Positions 8,760 to 18,863 are shown, numbered from the stretch's first letter. The stretch: 64,000 nucleotides of DNA from Lucinisca nassula (GCA_963580285.1 OY757010.1:73188738-73252737), one strand, 5' to 3'. Notes: generated from the letters alone by a model not told the origin. Program-made: numbers and translations.

Positions 8760-9281
8760 CAGTAAGAGGCTCCACTAATGATCACCTCTGTTTAGCAGCC
8801 ACCTCTCTCAGCAGCCACAATAATTCTCCCATAGCATTTTTCAATATATTTAACCTCTGCTCAGCAGCCACCTCTCTCCTCCAGCCAGCAGCCACTTTAA
8901 CAAATCTAAATTCCCTCTATTAAACAGCCAGAGTTAACGCAATTGCAAAAAATAGGATGTAAAAATAGGAATTTCTCTTCTGGCGTATTTATTTATTTCA
9001 TTTTTTTTTTTCGCAAAAACTACCATTGTGATATATGCATAAATACAATACAAGCATGTGCAAAGAAACATAAATGATGGAGAGATGTCAGATGACACCT
9101 CTCCATCATTTATTTTTCTTTTAGTACAACCATGTTGAGCTGTCTTCAATAATCACTATTTTTTGTCTGTCGATAAAAAGCCATAATCATCTCAGACATT
9201 TCCCTCTGTTGAACAGCCACCTCCCTTAAGCAGCCAGTTTTGGAGTTTACCAAGGATGGCTGTTTAATGGAGGTTACACTG
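8760..9281. mobile_element. Tc1/mariner (pogo)-like MITE, 522 bp
   Basis: Starts CAGTAAGAGGCTCCACTAAT and ends TTAATGGAGGTTACACTG, with TA on both sides (8758-8759 and 9282-9283). CAGCAGCCACCTCT repeats occur inside, and a hairpin (AAATGATGGAGAGATGTCA and complement) lies at about 9068-9120. The terminus CAGTGTAACCTCCATTAAAC is typical of Tigger/pogo ends. It does not carry K1. Confidence 0.85.
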
Positions 9282-9397
9282 TACCATTCTGATGATCTGA
9301 TGCGTACAGCCACTCGTTCTTCCAAGCTGCACCCCGCCTTTGAAAGAAACTTATAAAGCGAGAAAAGCAAGCATCTACCAGCTTCATACAGAGCCAC

Positions 9398-9688
9398 CAT
9401 TACGATAACACACCTGTGCAACATAGTGCAGTTTTTCACATCTCCAAACTGGATAATTTTTCTGATGAAAATCCGGGATATTTTTCTAACAAATACTGCA
9501 AACATAGGTTGTGGGTGCTCGTTAGAACCGCCTCATTGAGGCGGTTCTAACGAGTATCCACAACCTATGCCTTGGAGCAAAAATAAGAAAAATAATCTAT
9601 ACCCCGGTAAACCCCAGTGTTCTCTAAATGAAGTGGGGTATAGGGGGGGGGGGGGGGGTCTTCATTTCACGGACTTGTTCACGTGATG
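9398..9688. mobile_element. M2 MITE with intact K1 hairpin
   Basis: Left end CATTACGATAACACACCTGT, right end CACGGACTTGTTCACGTGATG minus its last base in consensus. The K1 hairpin at about 9505-9570 reads GTGGGTGCTCGTTAGAACCG and complement. A run of about 16 G lies near 9643-9658. Confidence 0.9.
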
Positions 9689-9778
9689 CGGAATCTGTTT
9701 TAACTACACCTGGTGCGCCCAAAAGCACTCGTAATATAATGTTTGTTTTTTCATGACGATGCTGCGGAAAGTGCGAGG

Positions 9779-9838
9779 AGAAGAAGAAGAAGAAGAAGAA
9801 TAAGAAGAAGAAGAAGAAGAAGAAGATGAAGAAGAAGA
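9779..9838. repeat. (GAA)n microsatellite
   Basis: About 60 bp of GAA/AAG with single interruptions (TAAG, GATG). Polypurine on the plus strand. It adjoins a truncated M1 copy. Confidence 0.95.
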
Positions 9839-9839
9839 A

Positions 9840-10040
9840 CACACCTATACAAATGCATGGTAAATTCATTTTACCGCCGTAAACGTTTAAGATGAAAAAT
9901 TGTGCTATTTTTTTATTTCTTCTCAAAATATAGGTTGTTGGTACTCGTTACAACCGCCTCACCGAAATCTATATTTTAGAACAAAATAAAAAAAATAATA
10001 AGGTTTATCCCTGTATACTCCTGTATATAAATGGGTGGGG
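9840..10040. mobile_element. M1 MITE, truncated
   Basis: Begins AACACACCTATACAAATGCAT and contains the left subterminal part, one arm of K1 (ACTCGTTACAACCGCCTCAC), then GTTTATCCCTGTATACTCC and GGTGGGGTTCAAAGG. Much of the second K1 arm is deleted. Confidence 0.65.
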
Positions 10041-10130
10041 TTCAAAGGAAGAAGGACAACAACAAGAGGTCCAAGAGGGCCTGTTGCTCCACTGGCTTAA
10101 TTCAGTCAATTGTAATATTTATTACATTAA

Positions 10131-10336
10131 CCCATTGTATACTAGCAGACTCTTCCATTGCTATATGTTGGACCAGTCCATTTGTCATACAAGGGATGTT
10201 TTTTATTCTATTTTTGACGGAAAATGCTGTTCGCAAATAGTGCAGGCCCTGATCAGACGCGGTGTTCTGTGGGGTCTGATTTGGGCCTGCACTGTTTGCC
10301 AAGGTACCCCTTTAGGGATTTCCCGCATGCAATGGG
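10131..10336. mobile_element. M4 piggyBac-like MITE with K2 core
   Basis: TTAA at 10127-10130 and 10337-10340 flank ends CCCATTGTATACTAG and GGGATTTCCCGCATGCAATGGG (outer CCCATTG/CAATGGG). The core includes GTGCAGGCCCTGATCAGACG and the complement GTCTGATTTGGGCCTGCAC. Confidence 0.85.
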
Positions 10337-10472
10337 TTAAAAAAAAACAAGTGATCCACTTCTAAATTACAATAGAAACCATCAACTTGATAATTTTGAA
10401 GATTGTTTTTCTAAATCCTAGGAGCATGGTCGGCTGAATTTATGTACATGTAGGTGACCATATAACATTGCT

Positions 10473-10638
10473 ACCCAGCAGGCACATGACGTATACCTAA
10501 CAGGCACATGACGTAATTGTGACGTCACATCGACGTCGGTTAAACGTCATGACATTTATGCAACGTCACATCAACGTCGGTGCAACGTCGTGCCGACGTT
10601 GATTTGACGGTGCCTTTGCGACGTGTGCCTGCTGGGTA
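10473..10638. mobile_element. ACGT-rich MITE with CCCAGCAGGCAC ends
   Basis: Inverted ends ACCCAGCAGGCACATGACGT / GTGTGCCTGCTGGGT, flanked by T and A in a possible TA site. The interior is rich in GACGTC/ACGT words, including TGACGTCA at 10520-10527. It is inserted in the 10365-11830 array. Related sequence lies at about 34955-35025 and 44290-44360. Confidence 0.85.
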
Positions 10639-11356
10639 CATTCTAAATAATAACAAAGCTCTGGGATTGATGGTTTCAGAGAAGACTTATATAAGTTTGT
10701 CCCATTATAAGTCTTCGAGTTGTGGCCAGTTTGGACCCCAGAGGCATGGTTGGCAGGATGTATGTAGGCGACCACTTACCATTGCAACATACTATACATC
10801 TAAGCTCTGGGCCTTATAGTTTCTGAGAAGAAGAGTTTTGAAGTTTTTCCTGTTATAAAGCATGGCCAATTTGGACCTAGGTACATGGTTGGCAAGATTC
10901 ATGTAGGAGACCACTTAACGTTGCTAATCATTAAATATCTAAACTCTGGGCCTTATGGTTTGAAAGAAGATTTTTCTTAAGCTTTTTCCATTATGAGTCT
11001 ATGGGAGCTAATGAGCCCAGGGGCATGGCCAATTTGTACCCAAGAGCCATGGTTGGCAGGATTTATGTGAGTGACCATTTGACGTTGCATACAAAATATC
11101 TAAAGCTCTGGGCCTTATGGTTTCAGAGAAGAAGACTTTTTTAAAGTTTTTCCCATGATAAGTCTATGGGAACTAATGAGCCTCTGGGCGTGGCCAATTT
11201 GTGACCCCAGGGGCATGGTTGACAGGATTTATGTAAGTGACCACTTGACGTTTCTGCATACTAACTATCTAAGCTCTGGGTCCTGATGGTTTCAGAGAAG
11301 AAGTTGTTTTACGTTTTCCCCAATATAAGTCCATTGGAGCCAATGAGCCTCAGGGT

Positions 11357-11573
11357 TCGTGGAGATTGATCATGAAATCTTTTCAACGGCCATTATCTCC
11401 CTTCCGCTGATTCAAGAAGGGCAGTTGTCAATTTCTGGCGAAAGAATGTGCATTGTACTGGCTAACCGCTTACGTTTAAGCCTGTCCAGGAAAGTGTGGA
11501 CAGGTTAACTGACCGGCTCAAAAATGACCTAAATAATTTTGATTGGGCCATTAAATTCAAACACAAACAAATC
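11357..11573 (+). mobile_element. S2 SINE, 5-prime truncated
   Basis: S2 body on the plus strand (CTGATTCAAGAAGGGCAGTT, CCTGTCCAGGAAAGTGTGGA) ends in TTCAAACACAAACAAA. Short direct repeats TCAGGGT flank it. It lacks the tRNA-like head. Confidence 0.8.
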
Positions 11574-11863
11574 AGGGTGTGACCAATTTGGACCCCAGGG
11601 GAATGGGTTGCAGGATTTATGTAGTTGAACACTTCAAGTTGCTACATACTAAATATCTAAGCTCTTGGCCTTATGGTTTCAGAGAAACAAATTTTCAAGT
11701 TTTTTTTTTTCCATTACAAGTATGGGAGTTAATAAGCCCCAGGGCCTTTCCAATTTGGACCCTAGAGGCATAGTTTGCAGGATTTATGTAGGTGACCACA
11801 TAACTTTGCTACATACTAAATACTAAACAAAAATTAAGAAGCTACGCTGTTCAAAAAGTCAAA

Positions 11864-12143
11864 CATTACGAATACACGCCTATTCAAATACATTGCCAAT
11901 TTTTGGGCCAAAAATTAGAAAATTTTTTATGAAAAATTGTCATATTTTTCTTATTTCTGCTCAAAAAATAGATTGTAGGGACTCGATAGAACCGCCTCGA
12001 CGAGGCGGTTCTATCGAGTACCCACAATCTATGTTTTTGAGCAGAAATAAGAAAAATAATGTATACCCCCTTAAATCCCAGTTATACTTTATAAAAGTGG
12101 GGTATGAGGGGGGTCAAAAGTATATAGGCGTGTTTTCGTGATG
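11864..12143. mobile_element. M1 MITE with intact K1 hairpin
   Basis: 280 bp. Ends CATTACGAATACACGCCTAT and ATAGGCGTGTTTTCGTGATG. Near-perfect K1 hairpin at about 11965-12035 (GGGACTCGATAGAACCGCCT and complement). CAAA precedes the left end and follows the right end, a possible 4-bp target duplication. Confidence 0.92.
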
Positions 12144-12163
12144 CAAAGCACAGAGAGTACTGG

Positions 12164-12512
12164 TGTATAGATTGTCACTGTGTGTAGGTGGGAGAAATTG
12201 TCCTGGACCGTGATTTTATCTGTATAGATTGTCACTGTGTGTAGGTCGGAGAAATTGTCCTGGACCGTGATTTTATCTGTATAGATTGTCACTGTGTGTA
12301 GGTCGGAGAAATTGTCCTGGACCGTGATTTTTTGTCTATAAAGATTGTCACTGTGTGTAGGTCGGAGAAATTTTCCTGGACCGTGATTTTATCTGTATAG
12401 ATTGTCTCTGTGTGTAGGTCGGAGAAATTGTCCTGGACCGTGATTTTATCTGTATAGATTGTCTGTGTGTGTAGGTCGGAGAAATTGTCCTGGACCGTGA
12501 TTTTATCTGTTT
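12164..12512 (+). repeat. 57-bp tandem repeat, about six copies
   Basis: The unit begins TGTATAGATTGTCACTGTGT, continues GTAGGTCGGAGAAATTGTCC and ends TGGACCGTGATTTTATC. Copies are 95 percent or more alike by eye, with scattered substitutions and one 2-base change near 12331. The length is a multiple of 3, but there is no sign of coding use. Confidence 0.95.
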
Positions 12513-13270
12513 CATTTAACCCTAAAATTTAGTATTTTGTCCAAATAGTGTTCTGTGGCGTCTGGTCTGGGGCTACACAGTTTGGCAAGCCGAACACACA
12601 TGATTCAAGATAATCCTTTTACGCAACACTGACCTCACTGCGGCTATTTTGTATAAAAAGTTATTCCGACAAGTCAGCGATATTCACGTGGTCTCAGAGC
12701 AAACGCCACAGAATGCGGCGTCTGATCAGGAACTAAACTGTTTGCATTAGTTGCAAGAACTTAATGATGTACCGAAACAGTCCAAGTTTCCGTTCATGGC
12801 CATTTTCCCAGCCTGCGCCAGACAGTGCTGTCAGTGCTTTGATTTATTTACCCTCAAACCCTCTTACCCTATTTGTTTCTGGAGTGCAATATTCCATCAC
12901 TGAAATTGGGCACGTCCATTGTACTAAATAGTGCGTCTAGCTGAATGGTAAGCAATTTATAACCCGATATATCAGGATGACAGGATCTACACTATTTGCA
13001 TAAGTATCTGTACCGGGGCTATAGACCTTCGTTTACGTTCATTACGCCGTAACATACATTGGAATCGAAAGGGGTAATTTGAAACCGTTGATTCTATGTA
13101 GAAATACTGTCATTTATGTCAAACATACATAGACATACCGGCATCTGTTTAAAACACTGAATTTTAATTTTGAGACCATTCCACAATTAAATATCAGGAC
13201 TGCAATAACTGAATTTAAAACAACCATCAAAGCCGTAAACCCTTTCGATTATAGAAAAGAAATTATAATT
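12513..13270. other. Intergenic sequence with decayed K2 fragments
   Basis: Scattered K2 remnants: GTTCTGTGGCGTCTGGTCTG near 12550, GCCACAGAATGCGGCGTCTG near 12708 and CAGGATCTACACTATTTGCA near 12980. No gene or intact element recognised. Confidence 0.5.
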
Positions 13271-13576
13271 CTGTTTGTATTGGAGTTTGATGGCCCAGTC
13301 ATAACTATTTGAGGTCATTTTTGAGGCGGTCAGTTTACCTATCCACACTTTCCTGGGCAGGCTTATACGTAAGTGGGTTAACCAGTACATTGCACATTCT
13401 TTTGCCAGAAACTGACAACTGCCCTTCTTGGATCAGCGGAAGGGAGAGAATGACCGTAGAAAAGATTTCATGATCAATCTCCACGAAAGAATGTTGCCGA
13501 TCCCGGCAGGTATCGAACCCGCGTCCTCCTGATCACTAGTCAGACGCACATCCGACTGAGCTACCGAGGCCGGCAA
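13271..13576 (-). mobile_element. S2 SINE, full length with tRNA-like head
   Basis: On the minus strand it starts GCCGGCCTCGGTAGCTCAGT (A box), has GGTTCGATACC (B box) about 45 bases later, then the S2 body and a tail GGGCCATCAAACTCCAATAC. The head resembles a tRNA but the stems do not pair as a functional tRNA. A pol III-driven SINE is the natural reading. Confidence 0.9.
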
Positions 13577-13653
13577 AGAGTTTATAAAATCTAGAATATA
13601 CCATAAAATTGACAACACTGATTTGAACTGAGACTTAAATACTTTAAATACCT

Positions 13654-13915
13654 GGGTCCAGTTGTTCAAAGCATCGTTAGCTTAACGAGCTCGTTAATGG
13701 TCATATTGTTAACTGTTCTAGCAAGTTTAATATTTAAATTTTTGGTATTTTTGCTGAAAAAATGTGAGCAGCTTTTGCGAGTGCAAAAGCTGCTCATATT
13801 TTCAGCAAAAATATTAACATATTTGCCAAAATATTAACATATTTGCCATAATAAATGATCAAAGTTTTAACGATACGTTAACTAACGATGTCGTTAGTTT
13901 TGAACAACTGGCCCC
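13654..13915. mobile_element. M6 MITE, second copy
   Basis: Ends GGGTCCAGTTGTTCAAAGCA and TTTTGAACAACTGGCCCC. Internal palindrome at about 13760-13812 (GTGAGCAGCTTTTGCGAGTG and complement). A short direct repeat, AAAATATTAACATATTTGCC, occurs twice at 13807-13848. Confidence 0.88.
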
Positions 13916-13919
13916 AGTA

Positions 13920-14027
13920 TTTTTTACAAACAGTGTAGATCCTGAGCACCCGGCTGAGCAGACGCCGCATTTCTCGGCGTCTTATCTGTTTATGCAGTTT
14001 TTGCAAAATACAGCACGCTCGCCTACA
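13920..14027. other. K2-type hairpin fragment
   Basis: TTTACAAACAGTGTAGATCC followed by GCAGACGCCGCATTTCTCGG, then GTCTTATCTGTTT, resembles one K2 hairpin without intact TTAA ends. Confidence 0.5.
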
Positions 14028-14036
14028 TGTAACATC

Positions 14037-14332
14037 TTCCATAGGGGCTTGGAGAAATATATGGGCTGCATGATGTTTCCACGCAGAGCTGAATCCGGCC
14101 CGCACACTAGTACTGATGAACCGCTTAGAGGATCTAAGCCTGTCCAGGAACCGCGGTGCGAGGCGGACCGTCCATGCTAATAAACCCTATTGGTTTCATT
14201 GGGCAACAGGGCTTGAGATGTCATTTCATCTCAATGTCGGGTAAAAGTCCCACAAAATTGGAAGCAACGTCTCCAAAATGACCTTAACAGTGTTGACGGG
14301 GACGTTAAACCTCAAATCAAACAAACAAAACG
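14037..14332 (+). mobile_element. S1 SINE, near full length, 9-bp target duplication
   Basis: Starts TTCCATAGGGGCTTGGAGAA and ends CAAATCAAACAAACAAAACG. TGTAACATC at 14028-14036 and 14333-14341. Body as in the other S1 copies. Confidence 0.9.
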
Positions 14333-14399
14333 TGTAACATCGTTAAAATAGCGCGACCATTTTTTTGTATTAATAACAATAATCTAAGCAGTGATAGTC

Positions 14400-15235
14400 A
14401 CGTAGACAAAGGCACTAATTAAATGTCTGTCCTTTATAACTTTGGGTCGATTGAAAAACAACTGACTCAAAAATGTCCATTTGGAGAATCAAGGGGGTGT
14501 CAAACAAGGGGTCGTAACTCGAAAATCGTGGGGCCCATTTGACCCATCTCATTTTCGAACTCGTCCGAGATTGTATGCATGTCACTGTTAGTCTGCATCT
14601 ACAAGTTTCATTACGATCCGTCAAAAATGAAGAAGCTACGCTGTTCACATGGTCAAAAATGGTCATTTTTTTTTTTTTTTTTTTTTGAGAATCAAAGGAA
14701 TGTTACTCAGCTACTATTGGTCTAAGCTGGCCCATGTTCGGACTCATCCCAGATGCTTTGCGTGACATTGTTATCTGCACGTTTAATTAAGACCACCCCC
14801 ACACACACACACACTAAAAAAAATGAAGAAGCCATTTTTCATAATCAAGGGGACGTTACTGTGCCACTGTTGGTCCGATCTGATCCATTTTCGAACACGT
14901 CCGATATTTTATGCACGTAATTGTTATCTGGCAGTTTCATAAAGATTAAAAAAACTCTAATAATAATAATATTAATAATAATAATAAAAATATTAATAAC
15001 CATAATAATAATAATAATAATAATAAAACATGAAGCTTAGCTGTTCACAGGGGACCTAACTATGCAACTGTTGGTCCGATCTTAACTATTTTCGAACTCT
15101 TCCGGGAATTTATTCATGTCATTGTTATCAGCAAGTTTTATGAAGATCCAGCAAAAAAAGAAGCTAGGGTATTCACAATCATTTTCCCTTAGTAGACCTA
15201 TGCTTTGGCAACCAAAGTTCTGGAGCAATTTTCCT
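14400..15235 (-). repeat. Diverged tandem units, part of a larger element
   Basis: Three to four units of about 190 bp share GAAGAAGCTACGCTGTTCAC, CATTTTCGAACTCGTCCGA and GTTATCTGCAAGTTTCAT. Includes a T-run (14669-14686) and an (AAT)n stretch (14959-15029). With the minisatellite and the 16290-16385 end it probably forms one transposable element. Confidence 0.65.
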
Positions 15236-15239
15236 GAAA

Positions 15240-16250
15240 AACATATGCAAGCAATCACCCACCAAAGACATAAGCAAGCAATCGACCACCAAAGACATAT
15301 GCAAGCAATCACCCACCAAAGACATATGTAAGCAATCACCCACCAAAGACATATGTAAGCAATCACCCACCAAAGATATATATGCAAGCAATCACCCATC
15401 ACAGACATATGCAAGCAATCACCCACCAACGACATATGCAAGCAATCACCCACCAAAAACATATGCAAGCAACCACCCACCAAAGACATATGCAAGCAAT
15501 CACCCACCAAAGACATATGCAAGCAATCACCCACCAAAGACATATGCAAGCAATCACCCACCAAAAACATATGCAATCTATCACCCATCAAAGACATATG
15601 AAAGCAATCACCCACCAAAAACACATGCTAGCAATCACCCACCAAAGACATATGCAAGCAATCACCCACCAAAAACATATGCAAGCAATCACCCACCAAA
15701 GACATATGCAAGCAATCACCCAACAAAAACATATGCAAGCAATCACCCACCAAAGACATATGCAAGCAATCACCAACCAAAGACATATGCAAGCAATCAC
15801 CCACCAAAGACATATGCAAGCAGTCACCCATCAAAAACATATGCAAGCAATCACCCACCAAAGACAAATGCAAGCAACCACCCACCAAAGACATATGCAA
15901 GCAATCACCCACCAAAAACATATGCAAGCAATCACCCACCAAAAACATATGCAAGCAATCATCCACCAAAGACATATGCAAGCAATCACCGACCAAAGAC
16001 ATATGCAAGCAATCACCCACCAAAAACATATGCAAGCAATCGCCCACCAAAGACATGTGCAAGCAATCACCCACCAAAGACATATGCAAACAATCAACCA
16101 CCCAAAAACATATGCAAGCAATCACCCACCAAAAACATATGCAAGCAATCGCCCACCAAAGACATGTGCAAGCAATCACCCACCAAAGACATATGCAAAC
16201 AATCAACCACCCAAAAACATATGCAAGCAATCACCCACCAAAGACATCCT
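15240..16250. repeat. 27-bp minisatellite, about 37 units
   Basis: The unit is built on ATGCAAGCAATCACCCACCA followed by AAGACAT. Because 27 is a multiple of three, frames stay open on both strands for 200-295 codons (plus-strand peptide unit MQAITHQRH), and this is not evidence of coding. Two near-identical 109-bp blocks (around 16041 and 16150) show a secondary duplication; 109 is four units plus one base and shifts the frame. Variants (AAAAACAT/AAAGACAT) are interspersed, as expected for slippage and gene conversion. Confidence 0.95.
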
Positions 16251-16289
16251 ATATATAAATTTTGGTTGAGATCTGCTAGATACATATAT

Positions 16290-16385
16290 TGTAGTTTGAA
16301 AGTTTGAACGACTGATGACGACGAAGGATGACGACGAACGACGGAGGCTGCCACCGGAGCCTTCGTCTCAGGTGAGCTGAAATGG
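16290..16385 (-). mobile_element. Terminal part of an AGCTCACCTGAGACGAAGG-type element
   Basis: Read on the minus strand: AGCTCACCTGAGACGAAGGC, then CTCCGGTGGCAGCCTCCGTC. The same start (CTGAGACAAAGGCTCCGAGG) opens the arrays at 31978, 41320 and 30109, so this marks the border of one repeat class. Confidence 0.7.
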
Positions 16386-16418
16386 CTTTCAAAATTTCAT
16401 GCGAAGATGCTCAATTAA

Positions 16419-16616
16419 CCCATTTTGTACCAGAAACCCAAACAGGGGTAGTTGACAAACAGTGCAGGCCCAGATCAGGCGCCACAGAACGCGGCGTTTG
16501 ATCAGTGCCATCATTTTCCAAATAGATTTTGAAGACAACACAGCCTGTCACCCCTACATTTTAAGTGGACTCCTCCTATATATAAGGAGGAAGATTCCAT
16601 TTGGTACAAAAAGGGG
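16419..16616. mobile_element. M4 piggyBac-like MITE
   Basis: TTAA at 16415-16418 and 16617-16620. Ends CCCATTTTGTACCAG and TTGGTACAAAAAGGGG. Contains the K2 motif CAAACAGTGCAGGCCCAGAT with a degenerate second arm. Confidence 0.85.
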
Positions 16617-16666
16617 TTAATTGATTTCACGGACTTGTTAACATGACTGTATAGCATTCAATATTT

Positions 16667-16902
16667 GAGCCCCGCCAAGCGAATTTGTGTCTTCGAGCAT
16701 TCCGTCATGACAAATTTTAACTGCGCATGCCTAGCCATTCAGAGGGGCCAGGAATATGGCTTTCCGTCTCAAGGTTCCTCTTGATTCACTGCTTGTATGA
16801 GCGAGCAGCGAAGGTTCTGGCGAGACTGCGCGGATGCGCAGGCTCGCCTGAACCTTCGCTGCTCGCATAGGCGATAAGTACCAAAATCGCTTGACGGGGC
16901 CC
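16667..16902. mobile_element. M5 MITE, 4-bp ATTT duplication
   Basis: Ends GAGCCCCGCCAAGCGAATTT and TCGCTTGACGGGGCCC. ATTT is on both sides. A strong GC-rich hairpin lies at about 16797-16867 (GCGAGCAGCGAAGGTTCTGG and complement). Other copies at 21661-21896 and 23143-23379. Confidence 0.9.
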
Positions 16903-17092
16903 ATTTAAGTGTGTAATTTTACACTTCGTTGTATTGTGACGCGACGTGCTTTTATGTTATAAATGTAATAAAGGGCGAACCCTGATTATAAATGCAAAAA
17001 TTTCAACAAGAATATGTAGGTTGAAGTTTTACTACTCAAACTACTTATTAAGGCCATATCGAGCATCTCCATTTACCTTACTAAACGAGGTC

Positions 17093-17365
17093 CCCGCTCA
17101 TCGGAGCTTGAAGAAATAGATGGGCTGCAAAGAGTTGAAACTGACTGCACATAGTTCTAGAGGATCTAAGCCTGCCCAAGCAGAGCGATGCAAGCCGGAC
17201 CGTCCAAATCCTATTGCCATTGGTTTTATTTGGCGACGTGGCTTGAAATGTCATTTCATCTCAATGTCGGGTTAAAGTCCCACAAAATTTGAAGTAACGT
17301 CTCAAACTTACCTATATAGTGTTGACGGGAACGTTGAACCTCGAATCAAACAAACAAACAAAAAC
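17093..17365 (+). mobile_element. S1 SINE, diverged copy
   Basis: Starts near CCCCGCTCATCGGAGCTTGA and ends TCGAATCAAACAAACAAACA. Several indels compared with other S1 copies, so it is older. Confidence 0.85.
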
Positions 17366-17369
17366 CTAA

Positions 17370-17581
17370 CTACACGTTTCCTGGACAGGCTTATACAGGC
17401 TTAATCAGCACAGTGCACATTCTTTTGACACAGCGGTTATGTTTTCCGCCTTGTAAACCAGGGCCGTAGGATCGATCCCGGGCTTTTCCAGACTTTCTGA
17501 TGAGTCTTTAAACCGAGGTCCCGTCTCCGTATGCCCTTTGCTGTTGGTGAGACGTAAACTCAAAAACTCACTCGCTCAGCA
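17370..17581. mobile_element. S2 fragment joined to an S4 SINE fragment
   Basis: 17375-17432 is S2 body (TTTCCTGGACAGGCTTATAC, CAGTGCACATTC). 17440-17580 is S4 with GGATCGATCCC and the tail GGTGAGACGTAAACTCAAAA. Both are partial. Confidence 0.7.
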
Positions 17582-17727
17582 TACCTTTGCAAGATAAAAG
17601 ACGAAAATTTCCTAAATTATCCCTCACTATTTCTTATGCAGAGGAATTCCCTATGGACACAATAAGGGCTCGACTTAGCTATGGTAAACGAGACATCGGT
17701 CTTCGAGCCATCGAAAGTCTTCTATAC
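17582..17727. mobile_element. Half of an M3 MITE, broken beside the K1 core
   Basis: Sequence from TTTGCAAGATAAAAGACGAA through CTATTTCTTATGCAGAGG to GAGCCATCGAAAGTCTTCTA is one arm of M3. It stops just where K1 would begin, so the other half and the hairpin are missing. Confidence 0.75.
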
Positions 17728-17781
17728 TTGTTAGTTTTGCAACAGGTTATATGCATATGCTTTTATAGGGTCATGCATTAA

Positions 17782-18001
17782 CCCATATATGACAATGGAA
17801 TCTTCCATCTTATAAATTTGGAGTTGTCCATTTTCAATTATAGGGGTGTCAGATTTGTTTTGTTTAATGTAAGTTGTACAAAAATGTATGTTCTTTAAGC
17901 AAACAGTGTAGACCCAGATCAGACGCCGCGTTATGCGGCGTCTGATCTGGGTCTACACTGTTTGCCAACGTCCCAAAAAAGGGCCACTAGGCATATATGG
18001 G
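17782..18001. mobile_element. M4 piggyBac-like MITE with perfect K2 hairpin
   Basis: TTAA at 17778-17781 and 18002-18005. Ends CCCATATATGACAATGGAAT / GGCATATATGGG. K2 hairpin at about 17899-17967 (GCAAACAGTGTAGACCCAGA, then TCAGACGCCGC and complement). Nearly identical to 21159-21378, so both moved recently or share a recent source. Confidence 0.93.
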
Positions 18002-18080
18002 TTAACATTTGCCGGGTCCCGGACCGACAAGGCCGAGTGTTAATTCGGATATCTTCCGAGGGACCCGGCAAATGTTAGCC
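18002..18080. repeat. Inverted repeat with TAACATTTGCCGGGTCCC arms
   Basis: TAACATTTGCCGGGTCCC near 18003 is answered by GGGACCCGGCAAATGTTA near 18060. A looser relative is at 18617-18676 (ACATTTGCCTGGTCCCTCGG, TGCAAATGTTA). Possibly a small MITE. Confidence 0.6.
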
Positions 18081-18860
18081 ATTTTAACGTGTTTTGGCTA
18101 TTACCAGTCAACTGTCAATAGCCATGCCGATTTATTAAATGTTGGGAGGCCATCCATATTACTATTGAGATCAATCAAAGCACTGAGAGTGCTGATGGTG
18201 CGATTGTCTGTGATCTCTGGTCGGTAGTTTAAATCGGGCTTATAAAGAATATATACTACATAAACCCCAATGAAGCTATTCCGTGCCAGATGGCGTGTTC
18301 ATGCAACAAATTCCCTGTTGAAAATATAAAATTAACGTGCTGCTTGAATATGAAATTTTAACTTTGGATATAAAAAAGGACTTTGTTTTATTTAAGTTAT
18401 GTTAGAGCGATGTAACGTCGTCGCCATGAACGTAGCATTTTTAAGTTTTAATTTGACGCCATTGCAGAACAGACGCTATCGTTTTAACAACGTTTTGGAG
18501 TAGCCGCAATGCCATGTTAGTTTTAAGGGTGATATGGAGTTGTTGGGCGTTTCCATCACAACTGATCGCAGGAAATGCAAGAATGACGACCATGCATGTT
18601 TATTTGATTGCAATAACATTTGCCTGGTCCCTCGGAATATATTCAGACAGCTTTCTCGGGATCCTGCAAATGTTAAGCATGAAAAACTATAGTTGATCTA
18701 TGTACTTGTTCTATATTGGAGGCCTAATCTATCGAAACTAGCTTATATGGCCTAGACAATTTGTACAATCGATGTTTTTTTTTTTTTTTTTTTTTTTTTT
18801 TTTGTGTGTTTTGTTTTGTTTTTTTATTCCTCGGGTGAATTTCGTGTTTTTTTTTTTCCA
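18081..18860. other. Unrecognised sequence ending in long T runs
   Basis: No gene or known element recognised apart from the loose inverted repeat at 18617-18676. 18775-18803 is a T homopolymer and 18845-18858 a second. Confidence 0.45.
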
Positions 18861-18863
18861 GAG

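Larger units (their letters stand above)
10365..11830 (+). repeat. Diverged tandem array of about 170-185 bp units
   Basis: At least six units share the blocks GGCATGGTTGGCAGGATTTA, GTAGGTGACCACTTAACGTT, AAGCTCTGGGCCTTATGGTT and CAGAGAAGAAGA. Interrupted by a MITE (10473-10638) and an S2 SINE (11357-11573). No reading frame is conserved between units. Confidence 0.8.

Noticed and set aside
13500..13576. tRNA-like sequence on the minus strand
   Set aside because: Head of an S2 SINE; no proper cloverleaf.
15240..16250. CRISPR-like array of short regular repeats
   Set aside because: Units are contiguous 27-bp repeats without unique spacers. The context is eukaryotic and transposon-rich. It is a minisatellite.
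15382..16269. 295-codon open frame (repeated MQAITHQRH) and its 200-codon antisense frame
   Set aside because: Open frames are a trivial result of a 27-bp unit free of stops. The internal 109-bp duplication shifts the frame, and there is no start context or splice signal.
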